Shown: positions 35,231-46,700 of the stretch, piece after piece | Layout: every line of letters starts with the position of its first letter | How positions within the stretch are numbered: position 1 is the first letter of the stretch | Origin: Canna indica | Taxonomy: Eukaryota; Streptophyta; Magnoliopsida; Zingiberales; Cannaceae | Length of the DNA stretch: 64,000 nucleotides | Direction of reading: 5' to 3' | Assembly (NCBI GenBank): GCA_034359265.1 | Contig: CP136893.1 | Coordinates: forward strand, 28,838,001 to 28,902,000 | Position numbers and translations under genes: made by a program | Notes under the pieces: model-generated | What the model was told of the DNA's origin: nothing | The model's database searches: none | The model's input: only the letters and a program-made list of their open reading frames with translations

Positions 35231-36250
35231 TTCATTTCAAATGCACAATCATAGATGACATGCTCATAGACACCACAACAAAAGCAATGTCCATTAAATT
35301 ATTTCTTTTCATTTATGAACATGAGGTTTAAGCATTCTTAGGTACAACATTTCTATTTCTAAAATTCTTAGGAGAGAAACATTAGTAAGTTCATTAGCTC
35401 TCCTACTCAAGATTTAAATCTCATTTTTTAAATCATTCATATAACTATGCAATGCATGTACTTCAGTTTTCAACAAGCAATTTTCATTTTTTAAATTATC
35501 AATTTTAGTTCTCAAATCCTAACTTCAATAATCAAATCATCGACATGGATCAAAAGAACTAATTTTTAGTTTTCTAATTTGACATCATGTAAATGAGAGC
35601 CAAGACTCAAGTTTTATTTTTTTAACTTCTTATTTTTTTTATTCTTTTTTACAAGCAAGGCATACATGTTTTTATATTCATCTACTAACTCATCATAAGG
35701 CATGTCATGAGAACTAGTAGAGCTAACATTATCATTTTTATTAGCATGACTACGTGAAGGAGAGTGTACCTTATTGTTAGCATCCATGAGGTTAACTTTG
35801 GATGTGGCTTCATAGTAATGGCCAGAGGATGCTTCATTTAAATGAGATGTTGATGTGAAAGCATTTGACCTATTCTTTGCCTTGTTCGTTAATGAAGGAC
35901 AATTATTCTTAATATGACCATTCTCTTTGCACAAGTGGCAAATGACATTCTTCTTTCGACTTTTAATGCTTCTTCGGTTGGAAACACTTTGAGCTTCAAA
36001 AACCATATTAGTATTGGAGGAATGACCATTGTCATCACCACCTTCAATAAAAGTTAACTCCCTGATTTTTGCAAAATTATACAAGACATTTAAAGTGGCC
36101 CAAACATCAAAAGCCGAGGTGCAATGCATGACCATTTCGAAAATATCATTTTCCAAAGAACAATATATTCAATTCATGGATTTAGCATTTAAATCAAACA
36201 TATCATTTTGTTCTTGGATCCATGCATTTAAGTTCTCAACCTTAGGTTTG
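35231..36250 (-). pseudogene. Copia gag remains with two zinc knuckles
   Basis: Read on the minus strand: a UBN2/gag-like segment (VENLNAWIQEQNDMFDLNAK, then a stop, then DIFEMVMHCTSAFDVWATL), an abrupt jump, and a clean CCHC knuckle CHLCKENGHIKNNC near 35930. Downstream (35255-35300) lies a second CX2CX4HX4C match (CFCCGVYEHVIYDC), then GPK-IWVP-like residues (RPKGIWVPH) near 35180. That order is typical of SIRE-type gag. The part between the UBN2-like segment and the first knuckle is much shorter than usual, and frames differ between blocks. Broken. Confidence 0.75.
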
Positions 36251-36364
36251 ATATAATGAGTTTTTTACATTTCATAAACCCCTAAACCTTGAGTTTTCAA
36301 AAATGAATACATCATATCTTTCCAAACTCCAAAGTTTAGCCTATCAAACCTAAGAGTTGCAGTA

Positions 36365-36459
36365 GCCAACTGTGAGTAGCACAGTTGGTGGCAACATCTT
36401 GTCTGTTTTCTAGAAGTCTAGGGTTCAAACCCCAGTATATACTATCTTTTCTATAAAAA
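36365..36459 (+). mobile_element. Short tRNA-derived SINE
   Basis: About 95 bp with an RNA polymerase III A-box-like TAGCACAGTTGG (36378-36389) and B-box-like GGTTCAAACCC (36422-36432), ending in an A-rich tail. Flanking copies CCTAAGAGTTGCAGTA (36349-36364) and CCTAAGAGTTGTAGTA (36463-36478) form a 16-bp target duplication with one C/T difference. It sits between the primer site and gag of the gag-only element. Confidence 0.82.
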
Positions 36460-36552
36460 AAACCTAAGAGTTGTAGTAATTACCAACTCTAGTGTCATTC
36501 TAGGATCGAAGCTAGATGTAGACGAGATGGTGAAATCTCAATCCATGACCTA

Positions 36553-36563
36553 CTCTGATACCA
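36553..36563 (-). other. Primer binding site of the gag-only element
   Basis: Minus-strand TGGTATCAGAG begins two bases inside the LTR end at 36566; tRNA-Met type. It fixes the orientation of the element. Confidence 0.88.
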
Positions 36564-36565
36564 AA

Positions 36566-37732
36566 TGTAAATTGAAAGATCTACACTAGAGGAGGATGAA
36601 TAGTGTGTTAACTAAAAACCTTAACATAATTCTGGTTTTAAACAATTCTATTTAATTACTTAGGCAAGACACAATTTCAATCAACAAGCGAAAGCAATAA
36701 ATAAGACAATTTAAATACAAGCACAATATCAATGCTAACATAATGATTTATAGTTGTTCGGCATCAATGCTTACTCCACTACCCAAGCACACTGCTTAGG
36801 ATTTCATTCGCAATCCACTAGAGTAAGAGTTCTTTACAATGAGGAATTTTCTCTGAAAAGTCTCCGCTCTCACACCTAGGGATCTTCCACACCCGAAAGT
36901 CTTCCAACCTCACACCGAGGGCACTTCCACACCCGGAAGTCTCCGCCTTCCTAACGAGATGACTCTCCCACCTAAGGACACTCTAATCCTATATTACAAG
37001 GGTGGACTTATGTCGTACAACCTAGGCAATCACCACACTCAACAAACCTAGTACCCTAGGTTTACACACTTTGAAAACAAAGAAACAAACAATAAAATAC
37101 AAGTACAAATGGAGCAAATGAACAAACAAATAATACTTAGCTCCAAAACTAATTCCCTAGTCCTCGATGTCTTTGGATGATGAATCAATAAGGAGTGAAG
37201 GCCTAATCAAGATCCCAAAGCTAGGGGCTCAAAAAGAGCCGTTCAACGGATCTAAATAGATTAGTTGGACCTTTCGATAGACCGTTGGGCGACCCTCGGG
37301 CGGTCGAGATTCAGTCGAGGGTCAGCCGACCAGGTTCTGGAAAATTTCCAGAACCCTTTTGGTCAATCCTCGGGCGACTGTCGAGCGATTGAGGATCGGC
37401 CGAGATTTGATCGATAATCAACATTCTGGCTAATTTTTGCAGGTTGTTGATTTCTTGGTTTTCAGTTTTTGGGTTTAGGTTTTGGTTTTTTTTGCATCAT
37501 AAAGATAATTTACAACACATGTTAGAACCTAAACCTAAACCCTATCTTCCTAACGAAGTCCGAGCGTTGACGATCGTCCTTCCGATTTCTCTAGTTCTTT
37601 CAGTTTTTCTGATCGCGGATGTCACACGTAACCAACTTGGAACCTAAAAATATTTCTCGCTTAAACATTAGTTTCATATTTGTTATCATCAAAACTGAGA
37701 TTAATACCAAGGTTGAAAACCTTAGGCCAACA
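36566..37732 (-). repeat. 5' LTR of the gag-only element
   Basis: 1167 bp, plus strand TGTAAATTG...GGCCAACA, colinear with 32130-33341 (shared TTAGGCAAGACACAATTTCA, CCCTAGGTTTACACACTTT). The GC-rich palindromic block is at about 37270-37400. Confidence 0.88.
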
Positions 37733-37856
37733 AAAATATCATGACGCAAGATCAAGTGGCAGTTGTGGTGAGGCAATGGACTACATGGGGAGCGCATCAC
37801 TCGACGTCAACAATGGTACGTGATTGATCCGATGCTAATGTCGTCACAACAAATGA

Positions 37857-38164
37857 TTGGGGGGGGGGGGGGGGAGTACCAGGTAAAAGTGATGCAATTT
37901 GTCCTAAGTACTACACTACCTACATCAACTGATCTCGAATAGCGGCCATGACAGTCTCTAACTCCACTAATCGATCTTCAATACGTCCAAACACATATGA
38001 TGCTGATGGACTAGTAGTAGAAGATATGTAGATAGACGACTCCGCATTGTTTGGCGAGTGCCTACAGAGCTCATGCTTGGACCGTTCTGCCAATGTCATA
38101 GACACGACCGTGGTCGACGCCAACCACATGCATCCTTGCATCAGCATGCTGCGCATGATCACCT
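37857..38164 (-). repeat. CACTA-derived segment, copy 1 of a direct duplication
   Basis: About 300 bp (from a 16-base G run at 37859-37874) that recurs at 39619-39934 in the same orientation, sharing TAAGTACTACACTACCTACAT and CTTCAATACGTCCAAACACA. The minus strand reads like the C-terminal coiled region of the CACTA second gene. It is cut on the right by gypsy LTR sequence. Confidence 0.8.
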
Positions 38165-39618
38165 CACCGTTGGGATACCATACCCCAAAGAGACAACGTT
38201 GGCCTTATTCCGAAAGTCCGACTGGTGAGGGGAGACCATACCCCAAAGAGATAGTCCGGAGACCCGATCGATGAGGGGAGTGTTGCCCCAACGAGACAGA
38301 TCAGAAGAGCTAGTGTCGGTGAGGGGAGGGCATGCCCCAACGAGACGGCACTGAGCTGGGTGATAGTTCAGCGGCCACACCATCTACCTACCCTATGTGG
38401 CTATGTGGGACCAACGAGTCTGGTGAGCATGCATGTGATTGAAATATTGTATTTACTCAATTGTGATTATTGTGGATATATATATATATTGTTGATGGAT
38501 GCTATATCATGCAATGATTATCTTTATCATTGTTACTTAAGCGTTATAGTTGCTATTTATTGTTTATGCATGATGATTAACTTGGTAAATTGAGGACTGA
38601 TCTGCTCACTAAGTCCTAGTGGACTTATCCCTCATTTTTTGATGTTTTTGCGCACCTGAGCGAGATCAGAAAGGTACCGAGGTGCACTATCGCGATTGGT
38701 GGCGGTAGGTCAGCGGGTCTCGTGTAGGGATGACAACGATTTGGTTAACCGTACTTTTGAGGGTTAACCGAAACCAAAACCGATTTCCAAACCCGCTACC
38801 GAAATCGAAACCGATTGGTTTCAAAAGCCTATATCCGAAACCGAAATCGACTCAGTTTCGATTATCCGCGGATAACCGAAACTGAATTTTTTAGTTCGGA
38901 TAGAATCGGTTACCCGTTTACTAATCGGTTAACTAGTAATAAACGGATAACCGATTCAAAAATTAATAATAAAACCAATTTTAGATACTGATTAACCGTA
39001 AAAAACCGATAGTAAACGGATAACCGGTTCAAAGATTAATAACAAAACTGATTTCGGATACCTATTAACCGCAAAAAATCGGTAACCGAAATTGAATATA
39101 TAACCGATTTCGGTTATCGGTTAACCACGATTCGATAATCGAAACCGAACCGATTTTAAATGATTTTTGATTTTTACTATCCGAAACTGAAATCGAACCG
39201 CAAATCCACTATCCAAAACTAAATTTTACAGTTCGATTAACCGATTAACCGGTTAACCGCGGTTGATCGATTTGAATTGTCATCCCTAGTCTCGTGACAT
39301 GTCATGGTTGAGGGGATACCTGAGTCCTTTTTGCTTTCTTTTGAGTTGTTGAGTCATGTGGACTCGGGTCATTGTTTTTGCATTTTGTTTATCTTAGGAG
39401 TTTGATTACCTATTTGAACTCTTTTAAATAACTTGTTCAGTGTATTCCTTTTTAGCCTTTGGTTTGGTTTGGTTCAATGTGTCATGTCTATTCTTTTCTT
39501 TTAAAAATTTATATATATTCACTGTTCAGATTATTGTGGTTATGTTATGTTTGAGTTGGGTTATGCTTCAGGGTACGTGGTGTACCATGGCCGATCATAC
39601 CGAATTTGGGGTGTAACA
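38165..39618 (+). repeat. Gypsy LTR fragment, left end missing
   Basis: Plus-strand equivalent of the LTR at 27587-29892 (shared units CATACCCCAAAGAGA and GGTGAGGGGA). It ends TTGGGGTGTAACA at 39618, where the usual TGTGACA has a G-to-A change. The first part of the LTR is absent. A hAT MITE is inserted in it. Confidence 0.82.
38725..39288. mobile_element. hAT-type MITE
   Basis: 564 bp with inverted ends TAGGGATGACAA...TTGTCATCCCTA and a perfect 8-bp target duplication GTCTCGTG (38717-38724 and 39289-39296). The body is made of repeated GGTTAACCG/CCGATTAACC and ATAACCGATT motifs, with no coding capacity. It shares its ends with the element at 54502-55167. Confidence 0.93.
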
Positions 39619-39934
39619 AGGGGGGAATGGAGTACTAGGTAAAAGTGGTGCAATTTGTCCTAAGTACTACACTACCTACATTAGCTGATCTCGAATAGCG
39701 ACCATGACAGTCTCTAACTCCACCGATCGATCTTCAATACGTCCAAACACATATGATGCCGATGGACTAGTAGTAGAAGATATGGAGACAGATGACTCCG
39801 CACCGTTTAGTGTGTGCCTACAGCAACCCTAGTGCGTGGATCGTTTTGCCAATATCATAGACACGATCGTGTTTGATGCAAGCCACCTGCATCCATGGGT
39901 GAGCATGTTGTGCAAGATCACCTCCTCGTTGGAT
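39619..39934 (-). repeat. CACTA-derived segment, copy 2 of a direct duplication
   Basis: Second copy of 37857-38164, diverged by many C/T and G/A differences. Unlike copy 1 it continues rightward into further CACTA sequence, so it is in its original context. Confidence 0.8.
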
Positions 39935-40249
39935 CACCAACTTGGTATATGTATACTCCAAATAAATTTAATTAAATTAATTACCTACTAGAACTTGAAA
40001 TAAAAATTTAAATAATAACTTAATTTACTTACCAAAATCATCTCTAACCTCTCGCTTATGAACTTCCATCAGCGGGGCACCCGCTGGTACATGTGGGTAG
40101 CCTCAAAGATCCTAAGAGGGTTCGCTAGTACTAGGGAGCCATCGCGCATCCCCTGCAATGATATAAATATTAGTTATGTATATCGATAATAATAAATAAT
40201 AAAACTAATTAATTAGTAAATTACTTGCCAAGCGACGCACATATCTCAT

Positions 40250-40525
40250 AAATGGAATGGATCCGTCGATATGACGAGCGAAGGATCCCTCAACGGGCGT
40301 CATTCTATTCTGGTACGTCTTCCGAGAGGCATCCTATCGCTCGTCCAATGCCCAAACGTCGACTAGTGTGTCCCAAAGATCGCTCGCTATCCATGTTGGC
40401 CCATGTCCCTTTAATAGTAATATCGACGTGCTTTTGTCACCACCAATCTCCGTCCTCGTCTTCTGCCATGTTCGGTGGTGGATATTTTTGAAAAACTTCT
40501 TACAAATATTTTTTACATGCACCTT
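40250..40525 (-). pseudogene. Ptta/En-Spm-like CACTA protein fragment
   Basis: The minus strand encodes KKFFKNIHHRTWQKTRTE and DLWDTLVDVWALDER, which resemble the W-x2-L-x2-W-x-D-E motif of the plant Ptta/En-Spm transposase domain. Stops follow (after TRIE). Short, isolated and broken. Confidence 0.5.
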
Positions 40526-40560
40526 AATGGAAAGATCCCACGTGTATATCAGGCCTAAAA

Positions 40561-41507
40561 AAAGAAATTATATAATATAATTATTTTAAATACTAATATA
40601 ATTAATTAAAAATTAATAAAATTCCATTCACTGTTTCCTTCCACTATTTATTTAAAAAATTAAATAAACAGTGTGACCTGCTGTTTCATTCTAATACTCT
40701 AAAGAAAGACCATAGAGCCTAAGCCACCGTATCAATTGTAGAGGGTCCGCGTAGTTGTGCATGGAGAACTTCCACTCGCTAAACTTAAAAAGTGTGGCGA
40801 AGTGTATGCGGATGTAGCTCTACCTTAGAAAGGCCACCTTGGTTGTCGTGGATGGGCAGAGACTCAGAGAAGAAGCATGCCACCATTGCTAAGAGTCTCA
40901 AAATCGTAAAAGCAAGCTAACACATACATCACGATTTGATCAACAGGGTAGCACATGAATTCGCTCCCCTTGTGTTGCAGTAGATCCTTCCCCTTCATCG
41001 TCATGGTGGTTGTCCTTCAATTAATGCAACAAGTTGTTGCAAATATTTCTCTGCAACCACTACCTAAGGCCATCTCCAAAAAAATTGGTCGCTTCTGAAG
41101 TTCAATCATGCCCTCTTAAGGCCTTTGCGGCTTTGAACATCCCCTAAGTAAGTGTGAAACCATTTCTTTTCTCCTCGACATCATTTACAATCACCTCCTT
41201 CAACTAAGTTGAAGATGATTGATTCTCATTTGATTAGTAAGAAGTACCTCATGGCGAGTCAACCAAAGAAACCATCAAATTCTTTGCCACCAAATTTGCA
41301 TCTCAATAATATGCTGATAAGCTCACTTGTTTACATACAGCTTCGACTGGACCAACTCCAGTTGATCTCATTCGACCCACTATGCCAAACCCTAGGTGCA
41401 AATATAGTAACATGTAGTATAAGGTTCTTAGGCAACAGAGAAAATGAGATGCAGAGATGTCAGATGTCATATCTATTTATTTATTTTATTTTTTTAAAAG
41501 TTGAATT
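40561..41507. other. Spacer with unassigned CACTA-like remains
   Basis: No gene supportable. 40680-41200 is less AT-rich and may be more of the same CACTA, but no motif was recognised. Confidence 0.35.
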
Positions 41508-42545
41508 ATCATAAACTATACCTCTATTTTCCCAAAGCAGAATATGAATTTCGCTTATTTTCAAAAACAAAATACGAGATGAACAATTCTCTAAAATTGA
41601 CTGAAATTCAAAATATATCAATAATACCCCTCATAAATAGGGTTGACTCATCGTTAACCACATTAACCTCATTAATACTACTGTAACGGGCCACTTGAAC
41701 TTGTTTCACGTCTTACTCGTTAAATCATTTAAATTGTTTCACTAAAATTATTTAAATATGTCATCTAAGTTCAAAAATGCATTAAAAAATTATGAAAAAA
41801 TTACCAAAAGTCAAAAAAATCGCATACACTCTAATTTACCAAATAAAATGAAGTCCACAACTTGGATCAAAGAAACTGATTAGGTACAAGTCGCAGAATA
41901 AAATTATTTATATCATTTAAACAGTTTGAATTTCATTTAAATAGTTTTTAAAATGCATAAAAAATTATTAAAATATCACCAAAAAATCACAAAAATTCTA
42001 CTGAATGAAATAAGATTCACAACTTGGATTAATGAAAATGAGTGTGTACAACTCGCAAAACACAATTGTTTATATCATTTAAACAGTTTCAGAAATGCAT
42101 AAAAAAAGTTTTGATAATTTTTTGGTAATTTTTTGATGCATTTTCGAAACTGTTTAAATGAAACTAAAATTATTTAAATGACTTAAACAATTTTGTTCTA
42201 TGACTTGTACATACTTATTTTCATTGATCTAAGTTGTGGGTCTCATTTCATTCTGTAAATTAAATTTTTTATAATTTTTAGTATTTTTGGTAATTTTTTT
42301 ATGCAATTCTGAGCCTAAATGACTCATTTAAACAATTTCAACGATTTAAATGAGTTTAAATGACCCGTTAGAATAGTATTAATAGAGTAAATACCCTCAA
42401 CGAGGTGTTTGTACAACCTTTATAAGGGTTATTATTGAACTATATTAAATTTCATTCGATTTTAGAGAATAACTCATTTGTTATTTTTATTTTTAGAAAT
42501 AAGCAGAAATCTTATTCAGACTTTAGGAAAATCGCTGATGACTAT
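41508..42545. mobile_element. Fold-back element 1 with ~0.4-kb inverted arms
   Basis: The left arm from about 41508 pairs with the right arm ending about 42545. Matching inverted tracts include ATTAATACTACTGTAACGGG with CCCGTTAGAATAGTATTAAT, and CACAACTTGGATCAA with TTGATCTAAGTTGTG. The centre holds a second, direct copy of part of the left arm (about 41790-41930 and 41965-42070). No coding capacity and no clear target duplication; probably Mutator-like. Confidence 0.65.
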
Positions 42546-43590
42546 ATATATTTGAGCAATTTCCCAGATTCGAATTTTGGGAATGAGAAATTCCCAAAAT
42601 CGGATTTGAAGATGGGTAATTTCTAAAACTGGAATTGAGTGGATCGAATACCCGTTTTACCCCTAGGCCAAAGACTCGACCATACTTTGGTTAAAAATTA
42701 AAAAAAATATATAAAAAAATATTTATAATAGAAATAATGTGTTAGAGTCTAAAAAAATATTTTCAAACTCTCTAATAATATACAAATGAGGTATTATAGT
42801 CTAAAAAATATATTCCAAACTCTCTAAATCATTAGAGAGTTTTGCACAAAGTCTATAAATTCAAATTTAAATTAAAAATTATAAAATATTTTTGATAAAA
42901 AATATTTTTTTGAACCACAACACATCTTTTATATTTTAAAAAATATTTTATTATTTGATTTTTTTTAATTATAAAATTATTATAGACTTTGAGCAAAAGT
43001 CTCCAATGCATTAAAGACTTTTATCCAATGTATATAAAATTAATTTTTAATTAAAAATAATAAAATATTTTTTGTCCAAAATATTTTGATAGAGTCTAAC
43101 ACATCTTTTATATCACATATTTTTTTTTGTGAATTAAATTAATTTTTTTATAATTATAAAATTACTAGAAACAAAAGTCTCTAACTCATTAGAGATTTTT
43201 GTGTAAAATTTATAATAATTTCATAATTTTTTTTAAAAAATATTTGAATTCATAAAATAATTTTTTAATAATACAAAAGAGGTATTATGATCTACAAAAA
43301 TATTTTACATCAAAATATTTCATAATTTTTAATTTTTATTTAAATTTATAGACTTTGTACAAAAGTCTTTAATACATTAGAGAGTTTGAGAAATATATTT
43401 TTTATTTTCTAATATCTTATTTTTATTATGAAAAATATTTTATAAATTTAAATTATTTTAAATATATATATATAAAAATTTTGACCAAAGACTCTAATTG
43501 GCCAGGGGTAAAATGAGTATTCGATCCACTTATTTCTGATTTTGAGAATTTCTCATCCCAAAATTCGGATCCAAAAAATTACTCTATATA
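42540..43590. mobile_element. Fold-back element 2 next to gene 43786
   Basis: Inverted ends of about 130 bp. GTGGATCGAATACCCGTTTT and TACCCCTAGGCC (about 42640-42668) pair with the reverse complement at 43500-43530, and the ATTCGAATTTTGGGAATGAG block pairs with 43550-43575. The interior is extremely AT-rich with short palindromes around TCTCTAA-TTAGAGA. The right end is about 200 bp from the start codon of the downstream gene. Confidence 0.65.
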
Positions 43591-43785
43591 TTTCATATTT
43601 TGTTATTGATTAATAGGTTTATATAAGATATTTGCGAGGATCAAAGTCAAACAAGTGAACAACTAGTTATTCAAAAGCTGAGTTACTATTTACTAACATT
43701 GTTGTATGGCAATCTGTTTGAAATCAAAAACGCCCGCCGCCTCTACCGTGGCCGCCCAAGGCCTCATCGATCTTCATCGCCGCCA

Positions 43786-46700
43786 ATGTCCACCGCTGTC
43801 CACTTCCCCATGGACGATCCTGACCTAGACGACGCCGAGCTCTGGGCTGTGATCGAATCCGCCGCCGCCTCCCGATCTCGGAAGCCCCTTCTCGCCCTCA
43901 TGAACCCTAACTCCCTCGCCCCGACCACTGCCCCGATGGGCTCGAAGCCATTTCGAAACCCTAGGCAGTCCCGCGCAGCGAACGAGGAGTCTCGGGTTCC
44001 CGCGGATGGGGAGGTCGTGGAGGAGGAGCTCTGGGATCAACGCCGTCCCCAGAAGATGGCCAGATTTGTTGAATCCGGGGCGGTGGAAGAACGACGGATG
44101 GTCGTCGTCAGGCATTCTCAGAGGACGCCGGTGGTGGCTGCATCGTCGCCATCTTACAGATCTCCGGACCAGCTGAAATTCGTGGCGAAGGTGGTCAGTC
44201 CGGTGGTGGAAAGCCCGTCTCCTGAGGGCTGGAAGAGCGAGGAGAGAGAGAACAGGGAACCCAATTTAGGTTTAGGTGGGCCGTTTCCCTCGGTGTCTTC
44301 CTTCAAGCACTACCAGGATTCTGCCATGGCGGTAAAATTAACTTTTTCTTGTTCTTTTCTTGGTTTCATCTTTGTTTATTTGGTTGAAACATCTCTTGGT
44401 ACGGATGGATGCGTCTAAAAGTTAAATTTTTGATACTATCACCTAAGTTTTTGGCTGGACAAATAAGTTGTTCTTGGAATTTAAGCCTTTAATTGATCTT
44501 ATTTTCCCATGTTTGTGCCTTTGAATAAACAGCAATAGCAGCTATATGACTACAACAAAATTAGACTGCAAATAGTTCAAGTGATAGGCCAACAACAAAG
44601 TAAACTTCAATTAGTAGGCCTCATCCTCCTTTCCCGGGTCGGGTTGCAAAAATTGTCAGTTTTTTAGAATAATGATCAATGTGACTTCAGGAATTTAGGA
44701 GATTCTGCTACATAGTTACCAGGCTGAAGTTCATTTCAGCATTTGGTAAATATTTGCTTTGAGAATTAACTGGAATTTAAAAATTCAAAGACTAAAGTAA
44801 GAGGAAAGAAGACCAGTCTGAGTGAAGGAAACTACGGTTACAATATATTTAAACTTTCATCTCAGAAAATACTTTAAAAACTAAAAAGAATAATAAATGG
44901 ACAATCTTGATCTCACTGAATCTTGATCCCGAGCTTTTTTCGTCCTGATGATTGGATAAAAAGATTCATTTTCTTTGTAAAAAGATATTTATGAAGAATT
45001 ATGCAAACTTCAATTCAACTTATTCTACCTTCTTTGCTCGTCCTGCTCCCTTGCAGCCTGAGAGATTATGGTTCAATTAAGGAAACAACCGAATTGACAG
45101 GACATCTGTGCACTAGGATTGCCTTTTGCCCCTTTTTATTTTCATTTGATAACAAAATAGTGCATAGAAAGTCACTTACGGAATCGTGCAAGTTTGGCAA
45201 CACAAAGAATATTCTACAATGCACCATTGATGAGACAAGGAAACATTGCCAAGATTGTTGGCTGATCCTAGGTTCTTCTTTGCATGCATTATCTGATGTC
45301 GTGGACCTCCACTTAGTGTATACTTCCATCTGGCTGGGGGAAAATTAGGTTTTTATTTGTTTGAAATTTTGAATAACTGAGAACATTACCATACTTCTGC
45401 TATCATAATGGTTGATATCATTACAAGCAGACATTTTTTCTTCTATGATTACCAAATAAATGAAAATTTCTTTTTCCTATTTAAACTTTCTTTTTCTTTT
45501 AAGTGAAAAGTGAGATATTTCTCGTTAATTAGAAAATAAAATGCAACTCTGAAAGGAAAGTAAAAAATAAATACATTGTATAAAATAATACAATGAACAT
45601 TCGGTTCAAAGAAAATCAAATGACAGCAGGTATACATTCTTCAGCCACCTAGCATTATCTCAAAGATGGTAGGCCATACACCACTGAGACCTTCAGCGTA
45701 GCACTTGCTCTAATTCTCCATCTTTTCAAAGAATAATACCAATGCTGAATCAGGTCTTGCAAACTCAAACTCACTTATAAGAATTCTCCTATTTGTTTCA
45801 TTTTCAAACAATCCAGTACCAAGTTTGTACCATATACTTATGCATCTTCATATTCTTCAAATTAGTAACCAGTTTAGCTTTCAGCATGCCCATTGCACTT
45901 ACAGAGCCTGGGTTGTAATCTCTGCATCACAGGTTGAGTAGATGCTTCCTACCAATAACAATTATAGGACATCTGTGGAAATAGTTTTCATTATCCTCAT
46001 CCTCTCTACTATACATCAGTAACATCACACAAGTGACAAGTAGAATGGTATAATTTTCTGTAGATGGAATTACTAATAATGAAGAGGTAGGCCAATCCAG
46101 CTGAACACAACTATAGAAGTTGAAATGTGCAAAAGTTTGATTTTATATTAACAAAAAAATTTCTACATAGGAGAAACACCGAAGCTTAAATGTGCCAAGA
46201 TAAGTCTAGTATACATTTAGCGGTGAAAATTCATTTATATAACTTCATTTCATAGTCAACTTAATTTAATTTTCTTTTGGAAGAAAAAACCATCTATGTA
46301 ATGCTGTGTGGCGTAGTTATATTTTGAGCACTCATGCATTGCTTGGTTAGTTTTAGTCTCTGTTACGTGCTTCACGTCTTAATGCAAATATCCAATATAA
46401 AACTTGCTTCATGATCTCAGTGTATTAAATAATGTTTCTTTTGTTTTATTTATTTATTTATTTAAACAATTTTTCATCTTTCATTATTATAACTTTTTAT
46501 TATGATATTCTACTTAATTTTTGTTTTTAACTACATTTTTTTGTAATTATTTAAATATCATATTCATAACCCAAGCTGAATATGTTATTTATTCTTTGAG
46601 TAGATTCTAGAGAGAAGTGACTACACCATGATACATGGAAGCCCATTTATTAAGAAGTCAGGTAAGCTGTTGGAACTTTCTATAGGTATTTTGGGTAAGT

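Larger units (their letters stand above)
32130..37732 (-). mobile_element. Gag-only SIRE-like copia retroelement (non-autonomous)
   Basis: 5603 bp with LTRs at both ends, a primer site inside the right LTR, a purine tract (33342-33356) inside the left LTR, and AAAAT target copies at 32125-32129 and 37733-37737. Element orientation is minus. The internal region is 3.2 kb and holds only gag remains; no protease, integrase, RT or RNase H motif was found. This matches non-autonomous gag-only LTR elements. It sits in CACTA-derived DNA. Confidence 0.85.
31578..40560 (-). mobile_element. Decayed CACTA/En-Spm element, left end and Ptta-like remains
   Basis: Starts CACTATTGGAAAATG, followed by the subterminal pattern of CACTA elements (TGTGACGGC, GTCGCA, GTCGTAAAAG motifs; compare 62090). 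Sequence resumes after a nested retroelement (32130-37732) and contains minus-strand remains of the second CACTA gene at about 37740-40560. No right-hand TAGTG end with a matching TCA target was found, so the element is truncated or its right end has decayed; the right limit given is approximate. Confidence 0.6.

Noticed and set aside
36365..36459. Functional tRNA gene
   Set aside because: A- and B-box-like motifs exist but no cloverleaf or anticodon arm could be drawn, and target duplications plus an A-rich tail indicate a SINE.
43699..43785. Start of the unknown gene at 43699
   Set aside because: The codon there is TTG, not ATG; the first in-frame ATG is 43786.
45001..45348. 115-aa plus-strand ORF in intron 1 of the unknown gene
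   Set aside because: No recognisable domain, lies inside an intron between well-joined exons, and overlaps a similar-length antisense ORF.
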